Part shown: positions 24,105 to 34,440 of the stretch, piece by piece | Layout: every line of letters starts with the position of its first letter | Position numbering within the stretch: the stretch's first letter is position 1 | Origin: Alligator mississippiensis | Lineage: Eukaryota; Chordata; Crocodylia; Alligatoridae | Assembly (NCBI RefSeq): GCF_030867095.1 | Contig: NC_081826.1 | Location: forward strand, 253,374,251 to 253,438,250 | Length of the DNA stretch: 64,000 nt | Direction of reading: 5' to 3' | The notes under the pieces: generated by a model | What the model was told of the DNA's origin: nothing | What the model saw: only the letters and a program-made list of their open reading frames with translations | Database searches by the model: none | Program-made: the position numbers and the translations under genes

Positions 24105-25320
24105 TTGGGGTCTCATCCCTCAGCAAAGCTTAAACCAGTTGAGGTTTCTAGGTGCTTGGTGGACCTTGCAGACAGGCAGAGTTCTGAGCATGATCAATGG
24201 AGGGATCCAGGCTGAAAAGGTGTGGAGCTGGTGAAGCTTTTGGATTCAAGCACCAGTACAGAAACTTGAGCTTGGGTAGGGGTTTTGTAGAGAACTAACA
24301 ATGGCTCAAGGGAGGACACTAGGTTTGTTTATGGGTAAACAATGGCTTATATGCTGGATAGTAGGAGCTGATCACCCCTGACTATGGGTGGCATTACTCT
24401 GAGGGAGCTCATGATACAGACAGGCAGATTCAGTGTTCTGGGTACCAATAGAGGAGTCATTACTAGAATTGGTCTGATAACTGCTGAGCTGGATGTGTGT
24501 AAACGTGGGTTCATTAGCATTTGGAGCAGGGATCCCCCATCATGCAGTGCTCTCCTGCTTCTCTGGTCCCAGAATTCAGTGCAGTCCTTGCTTTGGAATC
24601 CCTGTTCTCCATCCTGAATGGTAATGGAGGTGCATTCCTGTCCCATCTCCCATTTAAATGAGTTGTCATCTGGTTCCATCTCAGATGTAAATGAGACATG
24701 GGGAGTTACTTCACCCTTATCACCCTTTTCTGGAGGACTTTAGATGCGTCTCCCACTGCATCTTCATTGTCTTTTGTAAGTCCTTCCTCTAATCAGTTCT
24801 TGTTCAGGCAGAGGTGGGGAGGGGGTGAGGCTCTTCTGAGTCAGACAGGCTGTGTACTGTGCCAGGGTTCCCCAAGAACACAGAGCTGAGAGGTAACACC
24901 ATCCTTAGCAAAAATGTTTCCCAGGCCTTATGGTAAATAGGAGCTCATGCTTACCTTTGATTTTCTCTCTGTACTCTAATTCACATGGTTTTCTTTAGGC
25001 TGCTTTTGGGATGATGCTGTTGTTGGGCTAACCAATGCAGACATTCCTCGAGACAAGGAAAACAGATGTCTTAATGAGAAGCAGAAGCAAGGCAAAGGTG
25101 ACTAACCTGGATACTCACTGCATATTAGCAGGTCAAGCGTTGCTCATAGGAAAAAGGTGGTGGCAGGATGATAGCTTGTAAAGAGTTGGTGCACAGGGAA
25201 GGCCTGGTGACAGCAACAGAACAGTAGGCTGATGGTTATAGAAATTCAAGACATTTGAGCCTGCCTTCATATATACCAGCAAGTCCTTGGAGTTGCACCA
25301 ATGGAAGAGAGAATCAGGCC
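24105..25320. other. Non-coding stretch, possible decayed LTR-like sequence (antisense)
   Basis: No gene is supported. Read on the minus strand, the part at 24340-24900 has a TATA-like GCATATAAGCC (24346-24356) and begins TGTTACCTCTCAGC at about 24896, which resembles an LTR. No matching opposite end with target duplication could be placed at a sensible distance, so I do not call an element. The frames at 24347-24679 are without known motifs. Confidence 0.3.
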
Positions 25321-25460
25321 TGTATTTATTTATTTATTTTGTTGCCCTCCCCAAAAGGCTCAGGGTGCTATACAATAACAAAGTCATAAACACAGATAAA
25401 ATAATAAAACAATGAAGAAACTAACTAAATGATAACAATAAATACACTATAGCTACTTTC
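25320..25460. repeat. (TTTA)n tract and interspersed repeat piece
   Basis: TATTTATTTATTTATTTTGT at 25322-25341 is followed by TTGCCCTCCCCAAAAGGCTC and AGGGTGCTATACAATAACAA, a combination I have seen at the end of dispersed repeats in reptile genomes. Family not identified. Confidence 0.35.
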
Positions 25461-26744
25461 CAAAGAAAGCTTGGTCACAAGTGGGGGGGTTGAGGATTTA
25501 TAAATAGCTTGTTTATAAGAAACTCTCTCTCTCTCTGATTCATAGCATTCTTTGTAACAGAGTTTCCCCTTTAATTAGTATTTATTTATATCATCACCAA
25601 AGTCTTCAAAATTGGTTGCCAAAGAAGAAGGCTATTTTTATTTAGGTGCCTAATCCAGAGGGCTGTGCCCAGAGGCCCAGTAAAATTATTCAGGTCCCAG
25701 GGCAGGAGGTGGTAGTGGTATGCTGACCACAGAACTGGGAAAAGGGATGAGGCAAAGGAAAGTCCTACCTGCTTGGGTTCTCTGAACCAACTGACACTGC
25801 TGCCAGTGCTAATACTGTGGCAGCACTGGCTCCAGAGGCAGCAGCTCCATGGCACCACAGGAGCTGTGCCTGGTGCCCCATTTGCTCCCCGCCCTCACTC
25901 CAGATATGCTGTTGGGCACAGGACTGCACCTGCTGTGACCAAAACTCCCCAGGGGTTGGGGAAGAGCACCATTCCACTTGCCCCACTTGCTTTCTTCCCT
26001 CCCCCATACACTGTGGGCCATGGGGCTCCTATGGCTATGCAGTGCAAGGTTGCCCCGCGACCCTCCCATTGTTGGTGCCCAGGACTAGTGCCTTTTCACC
26101 ACCCCTAGTTATGCTACTGGTCATGCCTCTTATGCCTTTCAGCATCTTGCTGCATCCCAGAAATTCTTCTGGAACAAAAGGACAGCTCTTTGTAATATGC
26201 ACATTATGGGCAGTGACAGATATGCAGCTCCCTGCTGTAACTCATGGCGCTTCACAGAAAGCACCTTGAATAATAGTAACCACCCAACTCCCTGCAACCC
26301 AACAGATGTTCACTGTTTGGTTGGGGGGGAGGGGAATCATTCTACTTTAGAGCTGAACTGTCTGCAGCCTCTGCAGCCTGCCTGCAGCCTTTATCCCCTA
26401 ACTCTGCCTTCCCCCTTTCCCTCCCACTTCCAGCTCCAGTGTTGTCTGCGGGATGGGAGAGGGAGAAGGCAGGGGAGGGAGCTCCTGTCTGGGTTTGCCC
26501 AGACTATCCTGGAGGTGGGGGATGGGTAGATTGGAGCCCAAACTCTAATCTACCCACCTCACAGTGCAGGCTGGGCAAACCCCAGACCCGAGCTCCGTCC
26601 CCTGCTTTCTCTCCCTTCCATTCTACTGAGAGCACTGGGAGTGGGGTAGGGCTGCATCAGCCCATGTGCGGGGACAAACAGAAGTTAATGAAGGTGCTCC
26701 ACTTTGGAGTGCCTTCATCTGCACCCTCATTAAATGAGGGTTAA
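25461..26744. other. Non-coding, GC-richer stretch
   Basis: Several overlapping frames of 80-150 codons occur between 25.7 and 26.7 kb on both strands, which is what GC-rich, stop-poor DNA gives by chance. None has a recognisable domain. The part near 25640-25760 (CCCAGTAAAATTATTCAGGT, CCAGGGCAGGAGG) looks like a dispersed repeat of unknown family. Confidence 0.4.
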
Positions 26745-26843
26745 TTTGTCATGTGATCAGGCACTTTTAAAGGATTCTGCAGCTGTGCACTTCTTTTAGG
26801 ACATGGCTGCAGAGCACTTTCAAGGGGCCAATCACATGACAAA
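26745..26843. mobile_element. Foldback (palindromic) element
   Basis: TTTGTCATGTGAT at 26745-26757 is perfectly inverted at 26831-26843. Inside, the homology continues imperfectly: GGCACTTTTAAAGGATTCTG on the left against the inverse of CTGCAGAGCACTTTCAAGGG on the right. The whole forms a stem with a small loop near 26800. This is the form of a short MITE. No target duplication could be fixed. Confidence 0.55.
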
Positions 26844-26970
26844 TATCACTTCTGTCAGCCCTATATGGCCAAAATTACATTGTAAAGGGAAGAAAAAATG
26901 GATTCCTTCAATAAGGGTACCATGTAAAATGGGTCAGAACTCTGAGGATGCATCCAGACAAGCTCGCCCA

Positions 26971-27016
26971 TGCCTCTTGCAGCATCTCAAACCCCTTTGA
27001 GATGCTGCAAGAGGCA
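26971..27016. repeat. Perfect 21-bp hairpin
   Basis: The arm TGCCTCTTGCAGCATCTCAAA (26971-26991) is perfectly inverted at 26996-27016, with a four-base CCCC loop. It lies at the left end of the 2.4 kb TIR element. The size of the stem would allow a small-RNA precursor, but hairpins are normal in MITEs, and there is no expression evidence. Confidence 0.85.
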
Positions 27017-27694
27017 CATGTGGGAATGGGAAAAAGATCCCCCCGCTGTAAGTTTGCGGTGCGGGGCAAAATTAGAACTCTGGATATCCAGGGGTCAAAA
27101 AAAAAAAAAATGAAGTGAAAAAAAGCAGGGCAGGCAGCTGGAGGCTAGGTCCTCCACAGAGATGGTCTGGCTGCCAGAGCATCTCTGTGGGTGGCCCTTG
27201 CCCTGGTGTTGAAGCATGCTACCTGCCCATGCAAGGCAGGAAGTGTGCCAGCCACAGGAAGCTGGACCTGGACTCCAGTTCAGGTAAGTAAGGAGTCGGG
27301 GGGCTGGAGGAGGGGGGAGGGGACCATGGGGGGGACCCTGATGGCCCCACCTACTCCCCCAAGCCTCCCTGCTCCCTTTCCCCACCCAGCCCCCCCAATC
27401 CCTGGCCTGCCCAGTCACACCCACCTGCCCAACAAGCGCTCCCAATCCCTTCCCCACCCATCCCCACCCCCTGCCTGCCCCTCAAACCCCCCAATCCCTG
27501 CCCTATTCCCCCAAACCCCCCTTATCGCTGCCCCCCCACCCCAGCATCCCACAATTAACTCCCCCAAACAAAAACCCTGGCACTCACCGCAGTTCTAGCT
27601 GCCTGTCTGGGTCACTGGGGCCCCACCTGCACAGCGGGGTGGGGTGATGGGCCTGCTGCCCCGGGCTGGGCAGGAGGCCCCAGAGCCCCCGCAG

Positions 27695-28098
27695 CTCCTG
27701 AAAGAGAGCTATGGGACTCTTCAGCCTGGAAAAGTGCAGGCTCAGAGGTGATCTGGTGGCCACCTACAAAATTATCAGGGGTGCTCACCGGGATCTGGGG
27801 GAACATTTGTTCACCAGAGCACCACAAGGGATGACAAGGTCAAACAGTCATGAACTCCTTCATGACCATTTCAGGCTGGACATAAGAAAAAACTTCTTTA
27901 CTGTCCGAGCCCCCAAGGTTTGGAATAGGCTGCCACTGAAGGTGGTTCAAGCACCCACTTTGAACACCTTCAAGAGACATTTGGATGTTTATCTTGCTGG
28001 GATCCTATGATCCCTGCTGACTTCCTGCCCCTGGGGCAGGGGGCTAGACTTGATGATCCTCCGGGGTCCCTTGCAGCCCTAGTGTCTATGAAATCTAT
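27695..28098 (+). mobile_element. CR1 LINE 3' end
   Basis: A continuous frame from 27711 gives [20 protein letters not shown], a FTRAPQGMTRSN block, [20 protein letters not shown] and an HLDVYLAGIL end, the conserved CR1 C-terminus. It is followed by GGGCAGGGGGCTAGACTTGA and CCCTAGTGTCTATGAAATCT, the CR1 3' end. The open frame in this 400-bp copy suggests it is younger than the other CR1 pieces. It lies inside the 2.4 kb TIR element. Confidence 0.92.
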
Positions 28099-28117
28099 GC
28101 TCCTGGGGTGAGTAGAA

Positions 28118-28390
28118 GCTTTTTTTTTTTTTTTTAAGTGCTGGAGGCTGGGGTGGGGGGGCAGCCATCAGGGGGCTGGGGGTGCAAGCAGGGGCTGGGG
28201 CTGGGGCTGGGTGGGGCAGCCATCGGGAAGGCTGCAGGAGCCAGCGGTGGGTGGGGCCAGGCAGGGCAGCAATCGGGAGGCTGGGGTGAGGCACACAGGC
28301 CCTGCGGGGGGGGGGGGTAGTAGCCCCTGCAGGGGGCATTTGGCCCCTGTTGGGGGGGGGCTGTAAACCCTGGTGGGGTGCTGTAGCCCC
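28118..28390. repeat. Poly-T run and G-rich low-complexity tract
   Basis: A run of T at 28120-28136 is followed by a G-rich stretch to about 28385, made of GGCTGGGG and GGGGGCAGCCATC modules. Similar modules (GCAGCCATGGG, GGGCAGGCAGG) form the arms of the hAT at 53620-54658. Several G-runs could form G-quadruplexes. It is part of the TIR element interior. Confidence 0.6.
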
Positions 28391-29347
28391 TGTGGTGGGC
28401 AGCAAAATATATAGGTATTTAGAATTCACTTTATTATGATGATAGAGACACTGCTAGGCTTCCAAATTGCTTTAACACTATAGATATATCAAGAAAACAT
28501 GCCTTTTTGTTTTAATTGTGGAGGAACATGGATTTTGGGGTATTTTACAGAGTGATTTTGGGATTTATTTTATCAGGGATGTTTCAGTTTTCCAATAGGG
28601 AACACCAGAATTCCTGCTAGGGAGGCCAGTGGCAGGACCCTGCCAGCTCAGAGCTGGCATCTTGGACCCAGCTGGCTGTGGCTGACCTCCTGGCCAAATG
28701 GGGCCAGGAGGACGTGCTTTGATAGTTCAAAGCAGGCCACCACACCCAGAACATCTTCCAGGTGATAGCTACCCAGATGGCCAGGCAGGGGCACACATGG
28801 CAGTAGTGCTGCACAAAGGCCAGCCCTGCAACCACAGTCCACTGGCAGCTGGCCCAGAGGGGCAGTGACTCTACTGGCTGTGCAGTCCCCATCCGAGTCT
28901 GGCAGGTGCGCAGCAGGTCACAGCCAGGCAGCAGTCCCCACTGCCAGACTGCTGCAGTGGGTAGAGGGTGCAGGGAACTCTCAGGGCTGCTTCAGCAGTC
29001 CAGCTGGCACAAGGGGTAGAGTCCATCGGTACCAATTGGCTGCGCTCCAAAAGCTCCTGAGAGCGAGCAGCCCTGAGCTACTTGCCAGGGCAGCTTTTTT
29101 TTACTGCTGGGGCCAGGACAGGGCAGCTTTTTATACTGCTGGGGACAGCACAGGTGCTGGCCCTGGGCTTTAGCTCCCCCTGGCAGCAGATCCGGGAGGT
29201 TATTTTGCCCCAAGTGGCACAATTTGCTTCACAACAAAGTGCATGTCTGAGCACACGCGCTGAGGCAAAAAGCCCCAGCTCAAATTTGTACCTCTTCTAT
29301 TTGAGCTACTGCAAGAGCATGTGCTTGCATGTGTGGATGTGCCCTGA

Positions 29348-30029
29348 AAGGGCATTGCCCTCTTGGCCAAATTGGATTGATTATGTAAAGGAAAGCACCT
29401 GTTGTAACATCCACATTTTCACATAGGGAGGGAGGAAAATGCAAACAAAAAGCACATTCTTTGAAAGAGGCATGCCCAAAGGTTCCTTCTCCATTAGAAA
29501 CTAAAAAAGAATGTGTATATTTGCACTTGTTTCAGCTGCTGGATTAAAAGCTTTATTTGAAGAGCAACCATCTTGACTTTCATGCTTCCTTGTTCAAATT
29601 ACAAAGATTTTAAGAAGGAAGTATGTGTTGGTAAACAGTATTTTTTGTGACGCTATACTTCTATTATTCCTTCCATCATTGTTCTGTATCTAGAACACCT
29701 GAGCTGCATTAGAGGTGACCTCCAAAGGGAAAAAAAATGCACTAATCCTCTTCTTTGATGCTTTCTGACGTATAAAGATGGCCTAAGAAGATTGCATCTG
29801 CAAAACAGATTAGTTTGTTGTCTCTCCTCACCATTAGAAACATATCTTCTCTACCTTAGCAGGCTTCATGGTGGCTGGTGAAATTGAGACTGGAAGATGA
29901 AACACTACAAAATGAGATTGGAAGGTGAGCAGCGGAGAAGGAAAGAGAGCATAAGGGCAACTTTTCCAAGAATGTAAGTCATTTAGGTGCCTAAATACCA
30001 TTTTGAACAATGATTAAAACCAGATGAGC
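29348..30029. other. Non-coding sequence
   Basis: No gene or bounded repeat was seen between the TIR element and the next dispersed repeat. Confidence 0.5.
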
Positions 30030-30360
30030 TGAGAATTTTTAGTGATATCTTTTATTGGACCAAATGTATAGTTTGGAGAGCTGTTGGACAAGTTTTCAGG
30101 TTTCCAGTACCCTTCCTCAGATCCCTTGATGCCATATAACAAAGATACTTACATGGACCCAGAGGGACAGATTTCCAGCTTCAGCGTTCTCTGTGCAAAA
30201 ATGAAGCTTATTTTCTACACATGGAGACTTTTTACCATCTTGACCTTTCCCTGAGCCTGATGAAAGGCATGTGAGCTCAAAAACTTGCACAAAAAACATT
30301 TTTTTTTTTTTTTTGCAATTTTTCAGTTGGTCTAATAAAAGCTATCATCTCTGAACCAAG
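30030..30360. mobile_element. Dispersed repeat with inverted AATAAAAG ends
   Basis: The left end has AGTGATATCTTTTATTGGAC (30040), and the right end has TCAGTTGGTCTAATAAAAGC (30324) followed by TATCATCTCTGAACC, the inverted counterpart. In between are CTTGCACAAAAAAC and a poly-T run at about 30299-30314. This is the same family as 21812-22060 and 39559-39768. The inverted ends point to a DNA-transposon-like or MITE origin, but the superfamily is not determined. Confidence 0.6.
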
Positions 30361-30614
30361 AGTTCTAGATTTTTGCATATCTATGTGACAAACTTATTAT
30401 GCCAATGAGTGTTACAAAAACTTGCCACATGCTACCTCCTAAACCAGAAACAGTGTCCACATTTGTGCAGTGGTACAGAAGAGCTAATTAGCAGGAGTCC
30501 ACGTTCATTAATCCTAAATCTTAGCAGTGCTAATTAATCTGCATACTGTGCCATGTACTAATGGTTACACAGCTCCCAATTGTGGAGGTAATGTGTTCGG
30601 AACAGGGAAGGATA

Positions 30615-30676
30615 TTTAGCATGGTAAGGATGGTGTTACAGCACCATTCTTTAGCATGGTAAGGATGGTGTTACAG
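30615..30676. repeat. Perfect 27-bp direct repeat
   Basis: A 27-base unit starting TTTAGCATGGTAAGGATGG occurs at 30615-30641 and again, identical, at 30650-30676, with eight bases between. An identical pair of this size is recent on the scale of the surrounding repeats. It is a local tandem duplication rather than a recognised element. Confidence 0.9.
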
Positions 30677-30854
30677 GTTATCTTTAAACCACTCTAAAGA
30701 CATGTAAATGGGAGCATCCACACATCAAAGGGTGTTAAACTGTGATAAGTACACTCTAAGCATCTTAAAGTTAGGTAACTTTGGGTGAGGCTTAACTTTG
30801 AGCTGTTCTACCTGTTTGAGCGAGGGTATCATTAGTCTGCTCCACAAATATAAA

Positions 30855-31038
30855 GGACACATCTACAGTTGTGCTTTAATGTGCAGTAGCCAATTATACT
30901 GCAAATTAAAGCATCATGTCAAAAACCATGCTATTATGCTAATGTGCAGTAAAATAGGCTACTGCACTTTAAGCATCCCCTAAAAAGCATGTACTTTTGG
31001 TACTGTGCATTGGGGCAGCCTAATGTGCATTTATTTAG
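30855..31038. mobile_element. MITE-like fragment, interrupted by the LTR at 31039
   Basis: GGACACATCTACAGTTGTGC at 30855 resembles the inverted end of the MITE at 35463-35920 (GGACACATCTATACATTGC). Internal GTGCAGTAGCC and its inverted relative GGCTACTGCAC give short stems. The right end was not found: the sequence is cut at 31038 by the solo LTR and the continuation after 31923 is unclear. Confidence 0.4.
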
Positions 31039-31918
31039 TGTGCGGGCCGGGCCCCGAGCCCGCCCTCGTCGCCATGCGCGGCGGTGATTCCGATCCCATT
31101 CTGGCCGCCATGGGCAAGCCGGGGGCGAACCGGGGTCGTACCGGACCCGTCTCCGGTGCACGCGGGCTGTGGCCGTCAGCCCGGGCACGCAGAGTGGGAG
31201 AAACCGCAGGATGGTTTTGTGCACGTGAGTTAGAATTAGTCACGGAGGTGTAATGGTTGATTGAAAAGATTGTTTACTTACACCCAAAGATGGTATCGGT
31301 GTAGGCTGGATAAGTTTCCAGGCACAGCTCCCGCTTGAACCCTTGTTGGAGGACTCCGACAAAACGATTGCTCCCACGGAGTTTGCTAGGCTCCGCGGGG
31401 TCCGAAATTACAGGAAAGGGATACGTCTAAGATTGCGCTCGGCAACGGGGAGAGGCAAGAACCGAGCCTACGGAGCTTTCGCTTCTATTGCCTCTCTCTG
31501 CCCGCTTAGGGGAGGCGCGCCGGATCCGTGAGGGTCCACAGCGCTTGGAGATCTTCACACAGAACATCTCTCTCTCCCCCCTCCTCCAGCTTGGGCGGAA
31601 ACTACCCAAGCCTTATGTATGGCTAGCAAGCCAATCGCTAGCCGCCACGTGTGCCTAAATTAGAAGTCGGCCAATAACATGGCGTGGACTCTAATACAAA
31701 TGGCGGGAACTTCTTTGCGGCGAGCATCACTACGATGCAAAAGGAATGCACACTGCAAAGAAGCTGTAATTTTGGCGGGAAATCCCCCGTTGCACCAGAG
31801 CTCTCTCTAGCAGTAGAGAGCTCTACCGTGCAAAGAAAGCGACAAAAATGGCGGGAAATAATTTAGCGGTGCCGAAGCACACACACAAACAAAAAATCAC
31901 AACTTTTGGGTTGTGACA
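31039..31918 (-). mobile_element. Solo LTR, 880 bp, CpG-rich
   Basis: Bounded exactly: TGTGCGGGCC at the left, TTGTGACA at the right (TGTCACAACC...CCCGCACA on the minus strand), flanked by a perfect 5-bp duplication TTTAG (31034-31038 and 31919-31923). No internal retroelement sequence is present. On the minus strand the order is three E2F-like TTCCCGCCA motifs, two inverted CCAAT boxes (31631, 31671), a TATA-like ATACATAAGG (31612-31621), then a long R/U5, so the minus orientation is likely. High CpG retention and the exact duplication suggest a fairly recent insertion. Family not resolved. Confidence 0.72.
31700..31860 (-). promoter_or_regulatory. Repeated E2F-like motifs in the LTR U3
   Basis: On the + strand, TGGCGGGAA occurs three times: 31701 (AATGGCGGGAAC context), 31773 (TTTTGGCGGGAAAT) and 31850 (AATGGCGGGAAAT), spaced 72 and about 77 bases. 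The middle one fits the E2F consensus TTTSGCGGGAAA. A GCAAAGAA block precedes two of them at similar distance, so this is probably a degenerate U3 enhancer repeat. Function is inference. Confidence 0.5.
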
Positions 31919-31923
31919 TTTAG

Positions 31924-32260
31924 TACCTCATATTAGACCTAATCCAAACATGGAGCTTGAAGAGGCATGCTTCGCTGGGGCCCATTCTGTCACTATGGTT
32001 AGCCTGCAGCAGATCTCTGCTGGGAGCAGAGCCACCAGGGAGTGAGATCATGGAACCTGGGGAAGGGTTTTGCCCCACGGTCCATTTTCTCACTTTGCTT
32101 AACCCTCAGGTCTCCTCTCCCAGAGGAGGGGTAGCCTCCTGGATCCTGACCACAGCCTCTACAGGAATGTCATAGCCATGCAGTTCGGGGACAGCATTAA
32201 GCCTTAACCTGTGACTGCTCTGAAACTCTTCTAATTTCAACACCGCCTAACATTCCACAG
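31924..32260. other. Non-coding sequence
   Basis: No supportable feature. GAGCAGAGCCACCAGGGAG near 32025 and CCCAGAGGAGGGG near 32120 are only locally GC-rich. Confidence 0.45.
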
Positions 32261-32263
32261 ATT

Positions 32264-32450
32264 TTGTATAGTTTAAAGGTAATCTTTAAATTAATTGCAC
32301 AGAGTTTGTATAGTTTGTATAGTTTAAAGGTAATCTGTATAGTTTAGAGGTAATCTTTAAATTAATCTTTAAATTGTATAGTTTAAAGGTAATCTTTAAA
32401 TTAATTCCACAGAGTTTGTATAGTTTGTATAGTTTAAAGGTAATCTGTAA
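32264..32450. repeat. AT-rich tandem repeat of TTGTATAGTTTAAAGG units
   Basis: The core TTGTATAGTTTAAAGGTAAT recurs about five times between 32267 and 32448. A larger block, ending in AATTNCACAGAGTTTGTATA, is present twice, near 32265-32340 and 32374-32450, about 110 bases apart. So both a short unit and a higher-order duplication are visible. Confidence 0.85.
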
Positions 32451-32459
32451 CAACACCCT

Positions 32460-34435
32460 AAATTTGCAGGATAGATATAGCATTAGGTGCACAGTGTCAG
32501 ATTGTTAAAGGTATTTAAAGAGGCTGATTGATACCTACTAGATTTTCAAAAGTATCTACTAATTGATTTTAAGAAGAGTTAGGGACCTAACCACCTTAAG
32601 TGCTTTTGAAAATCTCACAATGCATCAAAAGCATCTTTAATTGGCTAAGTTCAAGAGCTGGGTGGAAAATAGTTTCCCATCTTGCACACATGTTTGCCAT
32701 CCCAGCTTAGGATAGAAAATCCAAATGTCCAAAAGTTTCACAAATCCAAAATCCCCAAATAATTTTGGCTTAAATCCTGTCTTGGATGCTTTTGAAAAAC
32801 CTAGCCTTCTTTGTGTAGATTTGCTACTCCTGAATGCCTGGAAGAAAAGACATCTTATTTTAGAGTTTTAACCCTTCATTTCTGAGTTCTTTGAGGATTC
32901 CCAATATACTCTTCTCATATCTTCTCTAGCAAAACCTGACCTGATTTCCCAATGATTTATCTAGATCTCTATAAATAAACCTAGTTTAATGACTGATTAG
33001 GAACAACTCTGCCTTATTTAGATGTTTCTGAATTTGAGGATGGGAATCTGAAGGGGATCTATACAGATTTTCCTCATAATCATTATATTCTACCCTAATA
33101 ACCAAACAAGGAGGAAACAAGCTCTTTTTTTTTTATTTTGCACATCACAGAGAAAAAGGTAATGCAATAGTAATGAGAAGAATGAGTGTTTCTCTATCAC
33201 ATCTGTTTTTTTCTTTTTAAAGGAACATGGAGTCTACATTTTTACAAAATGTTTCTGCTTTCCAGGAAACATCTCAATATTTCATTGAAAAAAATTGAAT
33301 GTTCAAATGCTGAACGCTTTGGACTCTAGAATTTTCCATGTAACCTTGCAAATGGAGGTACCAATTAGTCATAGGCATTATATTTAGAATGCTTAAAAAT
33401 ATTATAGGAGAGAACTTTTACAATGAGGGTTCTGCTTGTACAGCCTGGTTTTACTCCTGCTCTAAATTAAGCAAAGTATACAAATGTGCGCCTGCTAGCA
33501 AGTTACACTAGTGTCAAAAGCCCAATTCTCTACTCTCTTGGATTTTTTGCAATCTTTTATATCTATGCAAAGGAGAAGTGAAAGCTGACAAAATAGGTTT
33601 TCATCATAATATGCCAAACTGTTGAAAATCAAAAACATAGCTTCAGTGAATTTCCAGAGGAGCAAAGCAAGGTTTCTGATTTCCTGCGTGCTTAGCCGAC
33701 AGTCTTTGGGGAGCCCAGGGGTCCAGAATCCACAATCCCAAGTATACAGCAGCGTGTACTGTAGAGACACCAGGCAAATTCAGGCACTGAAAGCAGCATA
33801 GCTTTGGTAGAATGAAGCTGCAGAGGCTGCCTTGGAGCTGAAGACCAGGATTGCATAGCTCCAAGGTTTCCATGTTCTGTAAACTACCCCACGATCAGGG
33901 ACACCGAAACTCCTAAGATTCCAGGCTTCCTTCAACAGAAAAGTCAGTCTATTAGGGTTAATAAGGCACTGGTAAACTACAGAAGTCTTGGGAGCCATGG
34001 CTGAGCAAGGAGCCTTGGAACTTCAGCTCCCAGGTTCAATTTGTTTTGAAATATTTAAAATAAGATATCTGTTTTACTTCCAAGTTTAAAAAAAAAGGAT
34101 ATTTCCTTTAGGGGGAAATTTTGAAATGTCTACATTTCACTTGGAAAATGAAAAAAAAAAAAAAGAAGCTTAAATGGAGGACCTTTTTAGGGGAAAAAAA
34201 AAGCATTTTTTTTAGAATTTCAGAAATGCTTATTTTTATTTTTTTACTATTTTTACTGTATTGTAAAATGACATCAAATCAGAAGGTGGCACAATCCATT
34301 TGAACATATTAAGATGACTGTAAAGGTACAAAGCAAAGACGACAGGTGTTCTGTTTGCAAGGATTTTTTTTAGTTTTTACCACTTTATATCTTCCCTACC
34401 CACATTGTTAACTGTGAGGATGCAATAAAATTAGC
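32460..34435. other. Non-coding AT-rich sequence
   Basis: No gene is supported. Antisense frames at 33495-33998 have ordinary composition but no known domain. Homopolymer runs occur at 33126-33136 (T) and 34150-34164 (A). Confidence 0.5.
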
Positions 34436-34440
34436 TCACA

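Larger units (their letters stand above)
26946..29344. mobile_element. Harbinger-like TIR element, 2.4 kb, with an internal CR1
   Basis: The left terminus GGATGCATCCAGACA and the inverted right terminus GGGCACATCCACACA match at 11 of 15 positions. Just inside, CATGCCTCTTGCAG on the left matches the inverse of the right-hand CTGCAAGAGCATG. A 3-bp TGA duplication flanks the element (26943-26945 and 29345-29347). The interior is GC-rich, low in complexity and codes for no transposase. A CR1 at 27695-28098 lies inside. Boundaries are well supported; the superfamily is inferred from the 3-bp duplication. Confidence 0.5.

Noticed and set aside
22264-24896. Possible 2.6 kb LTR bounded by CCATC and TG...CA
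   Set aside because: CCATC occurs at both sides with TG...CA ends, but a 5-base match at a freely chosen distance is expected by chance and the length would be extreme for a solo LTR.
25765-26744. Frames of 80-150 codons on both strands
   Set aside because: Overlapping on both strands in a GC-rich stretch, no domain, no splice context.
28140-28385. G-rich tract as a CpG island or promoter
   Set aside because: It is G-run low-complexity DNA inside a transposon with few CpG, and there is no TATA or initiator context.
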